Positions 1 to 8,840 of a stretch of 64,000 nt of DNA are shown one piece after another. The stretch covers positions 1,550,001-1,614,000 of the forward strand of contig NZ_CP187926.1 of the NCBI RefSeq assembly GCF_049933045.1, in the 5' to 3' direction. Every line of letters starts with the position of its first letter. The first letter of the stretch is position 1. The notes beneath the pieces are model-generated. The model saw only the letters and a list, made by a program, of their open reading frames with translations, made no database searches and was not told the DNA's origin. Origin of the DNA: Pseudocolwellia sp049933045. Lineage in GTDB: Bacteria > Pseudomonadota > Gammaproteobacteria > Enterobacterales > Alteromonadaceae. The position numbers were made by a program, and so were the translations under genes.

Positions 1-777
1 GATCTCGTTAAATCTATTTGGTTCAACTCATCTCGTTTAATTACACAACATTTTAATGCACCTGAGATTCCAGAGAATAATATTCTATTAGCCGATGATT
101 CTCCTCAAACAAGCAGGCGGCAAGGAAAAGAGCTTGAAGCGCTACTTGATGAAGTTGGATGTGACCGCACTCCACTTATCAAGGTAGGGCAAGTTCATAA
201 CGTTGGCCCGTTCAAATTGACAGTGCTTTCTCCTAATCAAAACCAGCTAGAGCACTTATTGCACATATGGCCTTCTGAAGAGGAGTCAGGTGCAACAGCA
301 GCTCATAATAATGATTACGATCTTTCTCTAGAAGAAATTTGGGAAGCAGATGAGTTTAAGTCTGACTCATCCGTTTACAATGGCAGTTCAATTGCATTTT
401 TACTAGAAATCGACAATAAAAAAATGCTATTTCTTGGTGACGCACATGACCAAATTGTAGTGGATAACATAAAGGAATTAGGCTTTAGCGAAACTAACAA
501 GCTTAAACTTGATCTTGTTAAGATTTCTCATCACGGTAGCCAATATAATACTAGTTCTGAATTTCTTTCTTTGCTCCAATCACCTCGTTACGTAATTTCG
601 ACCAATGGTTCGAGGCATGGTCTGCCAAACAAAAGGGCTATCGCAAGGATTATTAAAGAAACAGACGGGCAAATTTGTTTCAATTATAGCGACGTGATTA
701 AGCCACTGCTCTTAGATCATGAGGTTAAAGGTTATAGCTCTCGATTAGAAGTACTAGACAAAGAGATCCAACTTTAA
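1..777 (+). CDS. Metallo-beta-lactamase-fold hydrolase, 5' truncated (Lamassu-type effector candidate)
   Basis: Reading frame 1 is open from the first base, so the gene starts before the window; 258 codons are visible. The C-terminal part holds the SHHGS signature (bases about 529-541) and an STNGSRHGLPNK segment, both typical of the ComEC/Rec2-like branch of the metallo-beta-lactamase fold. The metal-binding HxHxDH motif expected nearer the N-terminus is outside the window. No membrane segment is visible, so it is not a full ComEC channel. The stop lies one base before the next ATG, so it is the first visible gene of a four-gene cassette with a protease, a small protein and an SMC-like ATPase. 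In that context it is likely a nuclease or hydrolase effector (inference). Substrate unknown. Confidence 0.8.
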   Translation, partial: DLVKSIWFNSSRLITQHFNAPEIPENNILLADDSPQTSRRQGKELEALLDEVGCDRTPLIKVGQVHNVGPFKLTVLSPNQNQLEHLLHIWPSEEESGATAAHNNDYDLSLEEIWEADEFKSDSSVYNGSSIAFLLEIDNKKMLFLGDAHDQIVVDNIKELGFSETNKLKLDLVKISHHGSQYNTSSEFLSLLQSPRYVISTNGSRHGLPNKRAIARIIKETDGQICFNYSDVIKPLLLDHEVKGYSSRLEVLDKEIQL

Positions 778-778
778 T

Positions 779-2101
779 ATGACAGCCTCTGAAATTATAC
801 AGTCGTACTGCGTTACAGTGAATGGCGGTAGTGGCGTATTAGTAAATACTATGACGAAAAAGTACTCTTATGTATTAACTGCTGCTCATGTGATTCCTGA
901 TAAACAGGAAGACCTCGTCGTCCATGATTACAAAGGTAAGCCACTTGGTGTTTTAGATGTGATCCCACAGAATCTTCCTTCACAAGAAATGATAAAGGCA
1001 AATCCTCAGCTTTATGACTTTGCAATTTTAAAAGTTGATTATCAGGAACGAGTGTCACAAAAATGTCTTCCTGCTTCCGACTTGAGCGATCGTGCCACAC
1101 TTACTCTTGTAGGGTTCCCGGAAACAGAGAGAGAATCCTTAGACCCTATTAAAGAATATACAGGGCATAAGATTAGTGTGGCTAATGAACTTGTTATTAT
1201 GAACTTAGATGGCATTCCTGGAATTGAAACGATCAAGGGTATGTCTGGTGGTGGCGTTTATCATGTTAAAGATGAGATACCATTACTCATAGGTGTTGAA
1301 TTTCAAATGGATAACAGTAGGCAGGAGCAACAGTTCGGTCGGATTCAGTGCCACAGTCTTGCAAGATTTGAAGAAATAATTACTGCACATTCAAGTGCGC
1401 CAATGATCCCAGCCTATTTGGAATGCTTTTCAAATTTTCGGGACAAGATATTCTCATTTAATGTTGATGATCCAAACAATGTATCTGCCCTCAAGCTAGA
1501 ACTTGAAATTGCGGCAGATTACTTAATTTCGAAGGGGTTGCTTCCACCTTATAAAGTAATGGAGCAATACCATTCAGATTTATTAGTCGATTCTAAAAAC
1601 CTTGGTGAACTCAAAACCTATGAATTGTGGGTAGCATATTTAGAGTTCTTAGTAATTAGTGTATTGATTGACGGATCTAATAATGCTGATGATGCTTATC
1701 TCAAAAGTTTAGAGCAGAAGAGACGGTTAGTATATACAAGTGATGGTACTAACTGGATTCAGAGCTTAGAATACTTACTAAAAACCGCCCGCAGGCTTTT
1801 AAGTAAAAATGGAACGTTGATCGTTGCTTCCCCTGACCCTGCTGCAAAAGTATTACCTAAAGATTCTCAACTAGAAAGAGTTATACACAATATCTCTGTT
1901 GTGCCAACCCAAGGGCCATTTACTGCAATAGATTCAATAGATTCATTTGAAAGTGCGATGTTGGCAAGTTATACATTGACCCATTTAGAAGGGCTCCAGC
2001 GCGAGTGTGTGGTAAAAATTGAAGGTGAATACCCTAATTTACCACAGGGTAGGTCGAAATCGGATTTGTTGAGGGAAAAGATAAATGAAATTATTAACTA
2101 A
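779..2101 (+). CDS. Trypsin-like serine protease of the SMC-ATPase defence cassette
   Basis: 440 residues. The first 200 form a chymotrypsin-like protease domain: TAAHV carries the catalytic His (H37), YDFAILKVD the Asp (D80) and GMSGGGV the nucleophile Ser (S156). There is no signal peptide, so it should act in the cytoplasm. The C-terminal 240 residues are helical and unfamiliar to me; they may receive the signal or bind partners. The start is one base after the stop of the hydrolase gene, and the end overlaps the next gene by 17 bases, so the genes are probably co-translated. Lamassu systems of the Hydrolase-Protease subtype pair exactly these two effectors with LmuC and an SMC protein. 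The protease targets are unknown; cleavage of host or phage proteins on infection is inference. Confidence 0.85.
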   Translation: MTASEIIQSYCVTVNGGSGVLVNTMTKKYSYVLTAAHVIPDKQEDLVVHDYKGKPLGVLDVIPQNLPSQEMIKANPQLYDFAILKVDYQERVSQKCLPASDLSDRATLTLVGFPETERESLDPIKEYTGHKISVANELVIMNLDGIPGIETIKGMSGGGVYHVKDEIPLLIGVEFQMDNSRQEQQFGRIQCHSLARFEEIITAHSSAPMIPAYLECFSNFRDKIFSFNVDDPNNVSALKLELEIAADYLISKGLLPPYKVMEQYHSDLLVDSKNLGELKTYELWVAYLEFLVISVLIDGSNNADDAYLKSLEQKRRLVYTSDGTNWIQSLEYLLKTARRLLSKNGTLIVASPDPAAKVLPKDSQLERVIHNISVVPTQGPFTAIDSIDSFESAMLASYTLTHLEGLQRECVVKIEGEYPNLPQGRSKSDLLREKINEIIN

Positions 2102-2624
2102 AGAAAGTGACCTAGAATTTTTATCTTCCGAGTATGAAAATATTCAGTTTCATATGCTTGGTTCTGATGATAGCTTTTCATTTATTTCTTGTATCATATG
2201 TGTATGTGAAACAGCACAAGAAATCATAGAAAATTGGCGAGCCATTCAAAATATGGTGGCTGTCTATCACCAGCATTCAGGTGGCTTTAATGCTTGGAAT
2301 ATATATTTGGCATTTGTTTCTGCTGACAGCGTTGCAGTATGGGAAAAATATGAAATCGAAAACAATAAGTTCTCAGCTCGGAAAATAGTACTAGACGGAC
2401 TTCAAGAAAACCTAGATATAGATCAGTTAATTATTGAACTAGAGAGACAGTTATTTGGTTCGGATCTAAAACTCGAAACTCACCCTAGCCCTGGAGAAGA
2501 TAATTCAACAGACTTAGACAAATATTATAGTGGTGCTCCTTTAGATTCTAAAACCGTGTCTAAAGAGAAGAGAGCATTGATGATCGATAAAATAATTGAA
2601 AATTTGAATAGCTATGAAAATTAA
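2085..2624 (+). CDS. Middle component of the ABC three-component / Lamassu-like cassette (LmuC-like)
   Basis: 179 residues, acidic, soluble, with no catalytic motif I recognise. Its identity is inferred from position: it sits between the effector genes and the SMC-like ATPase, overlapping the first by 17 bases and the second by 11. A small accessory protein in this place is typical of ABC three-component and Lamassu systems, where it bridges effector and ATPase. A purine-rich stretch (gagggaaaagataa) before the ATG at 2085 supports this start. The C-terminal 40 residues are charged and predicted disordered. Sequence alone would not name it; confidence comes from gene order. Confidence 0.65.
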   Translation: MKLLTKESDLEFLSSEYENIQFHMLGSDDSFSFISCIICVCETAQEIIENWRAIQNMVAVYHQHSGGFNAWNIYLAFVSADSVAVWEKYEIENNKFSARKIVLDGLQENLDIDQLIIELERQLFGSDLKLETHPSPGEDNSTDLDKYYSGAPLDSKTVSKEKRALMIDKIIENLNSYEN

Positions 2625-5600
2625 AAAAGTTGAGATTGAGGCGTTTAGAGCCTACAAAACAAAGACAGATGGAACTTTTGATTTTATAAATCATGGTGAG
2701 GAACCTGCAAATTTTGTGGCAATATATGCTCCTAATGGCTTTGGTAAAAGCTCTTTTTATGATGCTGTAGAATGGGCTATTACCAATCGTGTAAAAAGGC
2801 TTGAAAGCTATCAACATGAAGTCAAATCGACTAAGAATCCCGATGAAGGGCTTAAAATTTTACGTAATAAATACGTAGAGGGCAATACATCGACGACTGT
2901 TGTGTTATCCACTAACAACCAAAACGTTTATGAACGTCAACTTCCTAATATACGCAAAAACCAGAACGACATGTCTCTAGGTAAAAGTGAAAATGAGTTC
3001 TTTCGACGTGCCATACTAAGTCAAGACGAAATAGAGGGGTTTCTTCGGGAAGAGAAACCACAAGAGCGTTATTCAAAGTTCATGGAAAGTTTTGGTGGTA
3101 ATATAGAAACGGCTCGTAAGGAGTTGACTGCACTCATAAACGATAATAGTACCGAGCTAAGTACCCTTAAAAAGAAATGTGAAACTTTGCAAGCTGAATT
3201 GAAGCAACCAATTGATATTTCGATTTTTGAACGGTTCAATTCAGTTGCAACTGAACTCAACTCTTTGGGCGAGAGTATTGTATTGCCTGATGAAGCTATT
3301 TCACCTCAAGGAGTTCATCAACTTAATGATAGTCTTGTATCACGTCAGCATGAACTGAACAAAACTATCAATGACAATAATAAAATACTTGAATTATTGA
3401 CTGAGCGCTTAAGTCAAATACCCGAAATAAAGTTACAAGTAGATAATGAAGCCGAGAAAAAGCTTAGGCTTGTATTCCTTTTAAAATGTATTTCTGATGC
3501 TGCTCACTATAAAGAACTATTCGATTCTCACGAAAAAAGTGTGGAGGATCAGAAATTAGCGAATGTCCGACTTAAACATTTAATTGAATTGGCTGAAAGT
3601 ACTGACCATTTTTTAAAGACGGAATCTCGTTTTAAGGAAATAGCTAAAAATCAAAAGGATTTGACAGAGGAATGTTCCAAGTTAAGTTCTGAGTTGGCAG
3701 GGATTCAGAAGAACCTAGAAGTCGTCACTGAAGAACTAAAAAAAGATGATGATAGAACTTTACTGCTCAAAAAGTCGAAGGCAAGTTCTGATCTAGTTTA
3801 TGCTGAGCTATCGAGCAATAAAGCGCAGTATGATGTTTTAGGTCAGGAAGTCACAAATAAACAGACTGAAATTCAGAAATACAAAATTAGGCAAGAGAAG
3901 TTAAATACTGAGTTGAGCGAACTATCCGAGTTAAAGCTTACAGCTACTTCGTTATTAGCTGGAAATGGTGGAACCTCGTTTTTTGAACAAGAAAAAATAG
4001 TACGTCTCGCTAAGTGTCATGCTGAAGTTGATTTGCTGAAACTACATGAGAATACTTTGCAGGCTACTCAGAAGTCCTTAGTAGAGCAGATGGACTTACA
4101 TACTAAATTAACTTCAATGGGGTTGAATTATCTCAGTATAGAGCCTTCCGATACCTGTCCTTTATGTACTAAGAAACATTTATCATCAGACGAACTAATT
4201 AATAAAGTTAAGAGCCAGAGTCTAGAGTCTGAACTTAGTCGAGAGAACTCCAACAAGATTATAGAGTCTACGTTACGCCAGAAAGAACTTAATAATGAGA
4301 TTCAAGGAATAACTAAGCAAGCTTTGGAAGCTCAGGGTCATAAACTCTTCAGCCTTCGTAATGAATTAAGTGAAGTAAATATAAAACTTACTAAAGTTGA
4401 GCAAGAAAAGGCTGCGTTTGAATATGAGCTTAAGAAATTAGAGAACAGGAATGCTGAACTTACACAGTCAGTTTGGGGGCTATCGAAGCAAGAGCTTTTG
4501 ACTAGAACTGAGGCCGAGCTTAGTCAATTATTTGAAAAGAGACTAAGCCTGATAAATCAACAAAATGATCTGGTTGCTAAAATTCAAGGAACAACTAAGT
4601 CGCTTGAATCCAAAAGTGTGAAGCAGAGTCAGCTAGTGTCTGAAATGACGAGTAAAAGTAGTGATCATGTTTATGTATCAGTGTTAGCGTATTTAAATGA
4701 AAACTCTATTGCTGTTCAAGATATCAAGTCGCACTTCGCGGAGAAACAAAGTGAACTTGAATCGAGCCTACAAGAGTACATAGCTTCATGTAAATCCCTA
4801 GTCGGTCAGTGTCATGACTTACAGCAAAAAATGATAGCTGATGGAACTTGGGTGGACGTTTCATACTTAAATAAAGAAAAGGAAAGCCTGGAGGTAGCCC
4901 TCGCTAATTCTCAAGCAGCAGTTAATGGATTTTATGGAAGCATATCTAATCTTATTAGTATTCGATCCGAAGAGCCCATTGAACAAGTACAAGCACTAAT
5001 AAAAACTAAAGCCGAAGAATGTCGAGTTAATACTGAGGTGCTAGAAAAGATGCTAAATAGCATTAAATTACTCTTGGACCTTATAATTTCATTCAAGCCT
5101 TTTATGAAACATATATCTACTCAGAAAGAGTTGGAAACATTGACGTTAAAACTAGCGGAAAGAAAACAACTTGATGAGGTGTTAGGCAAAGAAAGGGCAA
5201 TCATAATAGAAAAGTTAGACGTACTTATTGATAGTTTTTTCTTCGAAGATTTAATCAACTCTATTTACAAAAAAATAAATCCACATCCTATATTCAAAAA
5301 AGTGGAGTTCAAAGTTAGCTTTGACACAGACAAGCCAAGTTTAAATATTTTGGTAAGCGATGAGGCAGGTGGAATGATATCCCCGATTCTATTTTTCAGT
5401 GCAGCTCAAACGAACATTCTGAGTTTGAGTGTGTTTCTTGCGAATGCACTTCATGCTAAGGATGATAACAAAAAATCTATCGATGTTATTCTGATTGATG
5501 ATCCAATTCAATCTATGGATTCAATTAACGTTCTTTCGACTATAGACCTGTTAAGAAGCATATGCTTAAAGTTTGATAAGCAAATTATCATATCAACACA

Positions 5601-5718
5601 TGATGAAAACTTCTTTGGGTTACTACAAAGAAAAATACCTACTGAAATTTTTGGATCAAAGTTCCTTCAATTAGAAAAATTTGGTGTTGTTTCACCAGTA
5701 GAGCCGATACTAAATTAG
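2614..5718 (+). CDS. SMC/Rad50-like ABC ATPase with zinc hook (LmuB-like)
   Basis: 1034 residues. Walker A is APNGFGKS (residues 39-46). Long coiled coils run from about 165 to 880, interrupted by a Rad50-type zinc hook CPLC (C515, C518). A distal ATPase half has an SAAQTNILSLS signature-like loop, Walker B DVILIDD (957-963) and the H-loop STHDEN. This is the layout of Rad50/SbcC/RecN-like sensors that dimerise through the hook and bind DNA ends or structures. In Lamassu systems the SMC protein LmuB senses phage or plasmid DNA and releases the effectors. Here it closes the four-gene cassette, overlapping the middle gene by 11 bases. A plain SbcC repair role is less likely because no sbcD is adjacent and the neighbours are a protease and a hydrolase. 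Confidence 0.85.
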   Translation: MKIKKVEIEAFRAYKTKTDGTFDFINHGEEPANFVAIYAPNGFGKSSFYDAVEWAITNRVKRLESYQHEVKSTKNPDEGLKILRNKYVEGNTSTTVVLSTNNQNVYERQLPNIRKNQNDMSLGKSENEFFRRAILSQDEIEGFLREEKPQERYSKFMESFGGNIETARKELTALINDNSTELSTLKKKCETLQAELKQPIDISIFERFNSVATELNSLGESIVLPDEAISPQGVHQLNDSLVSRQHELNKTINDNNKILELLTERLSQIPEIKLQVDNEAEKKLRLVFLLKCISDAAHYKELFDSHEKSVEDQKLANVRLKHLIELAESTDHFLKTESRFKEIAKNQKDLTEECSKLSSELAGIQKNLEVVTEELKKDDDRTLLLKKSKASSDLVYAELSSNKAQYDVLGQEVTNKQTEIQKYKIRQEKLNTELSELSELKLTATSLLAGNGGTSFFEQEKIVRLAKCHAEVDLLKLHENTLQATQKSLVEQMDLHTKLTSMGLNYLSIEPSDTCPLCTKKHLSSDELINKVKSQSLESELSRENSNKIIESTLRQKELNNEIQGITKQALEAQGHKLFSLRNELSEVNIKLTKVEQEKAAFEYELKKLENRNAELTQSVWGLSKQELLTRTEAELSQLFEKRLSLINQQNDLVAKIQGTTKSLESKSVKQSQLVSEMTSKSSDHVYVSVLAYLNENSIAVQDIKSHFAEKQSELESSLQEYIASCKSLVGQCHDLQQKMIADGTWVDVSYLNKEKESLEVALANSQAAVNGFYGSISNLISIRSEEPIEQVQALIKTKAEECRVNTEVLEKMLNSIKLLLDLIISFKPFMKHISTQKELETLTLKLAERKQLDEVLGKERAIIIEKLDVLIDSFFFEDLINSIYKKINPHPIFKKVEFKVSFDTDKPSLNILVSDEAGGMISPILFFSAAQTNILSLSVFLANALHAKDDNKKSIDVILIDDPIQSMDSINVLSTIDLLRSICLKFDKQIIISTHDENFFGLLQRKIPTEIFGSKFLQLEKFGVVSPVEPILN

Positions 5719-7089
5719 TTAAATGGAAACAGTAATTAAAAATTAATTAATCAGAAGGTTATCAGGGACTAAAGTGGCTGTCGCCTAGAAAAGGAAAGTG
5801 GGCAATGAGAAGAAATAGATTTAGCTTGTGAAGCATAACAAATTCAAAGGCCATAGTTCTTTGGCAACAGGTGAAGCTAGATACCATTATGCTATTAGAA
5901 ACCTTAAATCAAAAAGCGCCAAATATATGTAGAGTAAGCAATTATAACCTTAGAAACGGCATTAAAATTTAATTCTAAAGATGATCGATCATGATAAAAT
6001 ATTGAGAAATTTATAGGGCTATGTACATATAAATAAATAGTGATGATGCTACATGAAACATGACTTGTTAGTTATTCTAAAACTTATTTCATGCACGTAG
6101 CGTTAAGCATAAGCAAATTGCTAATATTTTAGGGCAGCTAAACCTAAAACAGGATCTACTTGTTAATTTGGGATTGGTGTTTTTATCTTTTCTAAAAGTA
6201 CTGATTAACTTATTTATATCAATAATGTGCGAACACCAGTCAACAGTAGATCGGATCCATTGTTAAAGTTCGAATGACAGGACATTAGGATATGCACGTA
6301 TATACTCACCAAACTCCACTAAGTCCAATACTGAACAGTATTGGACTTAGTGTGTTAAGAGCTTTAAATAGTTGTTTAGCCTGGATTTACCCACATTATG
6401 TAAATTTCATTCTCACATTATATGTGTTTTATGCTAGCTATATAAAGCACTGATATATAATAACTTTAAAGTTTCTAACATTTAAATTTACTAAGCTGTT
6501 ATATAAAAATTAGGAAATATAGATAAAAAACAAATTGGGTCTGTTATAAATTCATATATTGGAATTATTAACAACTTGATTAACTACATATCAGCTAGTT
6601 ATTAAGTCTTACATCTAGATTCATCATGCTTCTATATATAAATACTTCAATATATAAACTGATTATTTAAACATTGGTATTTATACTCGATCATCGATAT
6701 CTGATTATCATCTAATGTACTGATTTGAACTGTACTTGTTTGTTATGGATTATAAAATGTTAATAACTGAATGCGGATTTAGGAATATCGTTAATGTTCA
6801 TTCGTTGATGATTTTTTACTAATGTTCTCATAAAGTTTGAATAACAAGTTTGATTAATTCCTGCAATAACTCTGGTTAATTCCTGCAATAATTTTGAGTT
6901 AAATGCTTACTATATTTATACAGCTAAATATAAACGGACGTTAATCTATATTAGTTTTATATACGGAACACACCTTTTATTTCCTATAAAGGATCCACGA
7001 TCCTTTGGTTCATATGTCCTAATAAAACACCGTAAATCAGCCTTTAATTTTAGTCATAAAAACCTTACAAATAGCCTATTTAAACTTTA
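5719..7089. other. 1.4-kb AT-rich stretch without a recognisable gene
   Basis: No open frame with a plausible start and homology was seen on either strand between the SMC-like gene and the first IS200 element. The stretch is rich in A and T runs and holds one strong feature, a perfect 17-bp inverted repeat at 6317-6352. A short frame near 5827-5935 is open for about 35 codons but I do not recognise it. The region could be decayed mobile DNA at the edge of a defence island. Confidence 0.5.
6317..6352. repeat. Perfect 17-bp inverted repeat with 2-base loop
   Basis: The arms CACTAAGTCCAATACTG (6317-6333) and its exact reverse complement (6336-6352) flank AA. No T-run follows on either strand, so it is not a classic intrinsic terminator. 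It is 600 bases past the SMC-like gene. It could be a recombination or regulatory palindrome, or the remnant of an element end. Confidence 0.85.
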
Positions 7090-7651
7090 ATAAAATTCTC
7101 GGCCGCAAGCGACCGAGTTTCAAAACAAGTTCAGTTGATCGCTATTAATTTCTTTACCATCTAATTCGATTAACTGTTCTTGAACATATTTCCTGATAAC
7201 TTCTTCTGTTGCGTTACCAATCGTTTCAACAAAAAAGCTTTGTGTCCATAATTTACCGCCCCAGAAATACTGCTTTTTAATTTCAGGATAAATTCTAAAA
7301 AACTCACGAGCAGTTATACTTTTAATTATTTGCATAACATCGCTTGGCGACTGTTTAGGGATCCCTCTAATAACCATATGAATATGGTCACTCGGAATTT
7401 CTAACTCTACGATATCAATATCGTAGTCATATCCTACTTTTTGAATAATTGCTTTCATTGTTGAACGATAAGGTTCAATGAAGACTTTGTGTCGATACTT
7501 TGGTATCCACACAAAGTGGTACATTAATCTAAAGACATGATGTGTATTTCTTTGAAGTTCCATATGAAGAATAGCATTTACTGGGGTCCCCCCAGTATAC
7601 ACTATCCAGCACGGGGGCAAGCCCCCGAGATTTACGCTTCGCTAGTTAAAT
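7090..7651 (-). mobile_element. IS200-type insertion sequence, copy 1
   Basis: This 562-bp block is repeated at 37417-37978 with one base difference; outside these limits the flanks differ, which sets the ends. The element has subterminal imperfect hairpins rather than terminal inverted repeats: CTCGG...CCGAG at 7099-7118 behind tnpA, and CGGGGGC-AA-GCCCCCG plus a GGGG/CCCC hairpin in front of it. It carries a single HUH transposase and no tnpB, which is the IS200 layout. Transposition in this family uses single-stranded circles and makes no target duplication. Confidence 0.92.
7120..7563 (-). CDS. tnpA: IS200/IS605-family HUH (Y1) transposase TnpA
   Basis: 147 residues from the ATG at 7563 (MELQRNTHHVF). 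A longer frame reaches 7620 but reads through the left-end hairpins and has no ribosome site, so the internal start is preferred. The HUH motif is H60-I-H62, and the catalytic tyrosine is most likely Y126 in EEVIRKYVQEQ. These residues are intact, so the enzyme may be active. It would cut and rejoin single-stranded DNA at the element hairpins. The product is identical to that of the second copy at 37447. Confidence 0.93.
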   Translation of the reverse strand: MELQRNTHHVFRLMYHFVWIPKYRHKVFIEPYRSTMKAIIQKVGYDYDIDIVELEIPSDHIHMVIRGIPKQSPSDVMQIIKSITAREFFRIYPEIKKQYFWGGKLWTQSFFVETIGNATEEVIRKYVQEQLIELDGKEINSDQLNLF

Positions 7652-7928
7652 GTATTTTTACTTGATATTTATTCTCATAGACTAGAATTAAAGGTCAGAT
7701 ATATAAGCTATTACTTTTGTTTTAAAATTAACTAAATAAACAGTACGGATAAGTTTAAACCTTTGTTTAATTGTCGGCTTTTCTCTGTATTTATCTTTAT
7801 ATTTAATAAGTTCCAGTTAAACAAAATACTAAAATTAAATAAGTTATTACAACAACCTAAGAGGTTTTTATATTATTTTAAGTGGTAAGCGCCCTGCTTG
7901 ATCCTTGTATTACTTTTTGTAATATAGA

Positions 7929-8840
7929 TTAACGATTTGTTGTTAATAATTCATAACCTGCCAATACATCATTTAATTCTGCATCTATAGTGTTTTGACG
8001 TAAAACATGAAATTCCTTATCAAGTTTTTCTAAGAGTTCTTCTATATTTTTTTCTGCTCGTTGCATTGCCGAAAGTCGACTTGCATTCTCACTAGCGAGC
8101 GACTCTGCACATGCTCGATAAAGAGAAATAAATATATATTCGCGGATCAATGCACGTATTGTTTTATCATTATCACCTAAAATTTCAGGTAATAATTTTG
8201 TTGGCCATGGTATTTTCTTCAGTTTTTTTTGCCATTGTTGATCAAGTGGTAATAACCGTTGCGATATAGGCTGATATTTTGCACTAGATTGCATTCGATT
8301 ATAAAAAACATACACGCGAGATGCTTTTGTATTAGAAAGATGTGTTTCACTTTCAATTTGGATTTGCCCAACTAAAGTAGTTATTTCATCAATACAACTG
8401 GGTACTGTGAAGCTTTTCACCATAGATAAACCAGCTTCGGCAAGCCTTGAAAATACTCGTTCACCTACGGCCCAAACTTGAAGTTGCGTAGTTTCAGATT
8501 CAACTTCTAACTCTTTAAGTTTTTTAATAGCAAAGTCTGCAATATCCTCGTTGAATTGACCTACTAAACCTTGATCTGAACCAAATACAATAGCGCTAAC
8601 AATATTCTTTTCTTTCTTTGCTGTTGATACAAGGTTGTCAGTATGTTCTTTAAAATCATCAGCTTGTATAGTTGCACTTAAACCTAACTCCACTGTTAGA
8701 TAATAATCACCTAATGAACTAACGGATTTCTCGTATTGACTAATACTTGATGCAGCAAGTGCCTTCATTGTCCGTACCACACCTTTTAAATCGCTCGCAC
8801 TATCGATTTTATGACGTAAATTAGCTGCGGTATTACTCAT
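7929..8840 (-). CDS. atpG: N-ATPase gamma subunit
   Basis: 303 residues, the central rotor stalk of an F1 head. The N-terminus (TAANLRHKIDSASDLKGVVRTMKALAA) and C-terminus (ENASRLSAMQRAEKNIEELLEKL) match the coiled-coil ends of the gamma subunit; the middle, with FGSDQGLVGQFN, is the Rossmann-like part. Its start overlaps the atpA stop by 8 bases (ATGAGTAA). It is the last gene of an operon in the order atpDCQRBEFAG, which is the N-ATPase order. It is more diverged than housekeeping gamma subunits, as expected for this family. The usual atpIBEFHAGDC operon must lie elsewhere in the genome. Confidence 0.93.
   Translation of the reverse strand: MSNTAANLRHKIDSASDLKGVVRTMKALAASSISQYEKSVSSLGDYYLTVELGLSATIQADDFKEHTDNLVSTAKKEKNIVSAIVFGSDQGLVGQFNEDIADFAIKKLKELEVESETTQLQVWAVGERVFSRLAEAGLSMVKSFTVPSCIDEITTLVGQIQIESETHLSNTKASRVYVFYNRMQSSAKYQPISQRLLPLDQQWQKKLKKIPWPTKLLPEILGDNDKTIRALIREYIFISLYRACAESLASENASRLSAMQRAEKNIEELLEKLDKEFHVLRQNTIDAELNDVLAGYELLTTNR

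Noticed and set aside
7860..7880. AACCTAAGAGGTTTTT hairpin as terminator of the atp operon
   Set aside because: The T-run is on the plus strand, so it does not suit the minus-strand operon.
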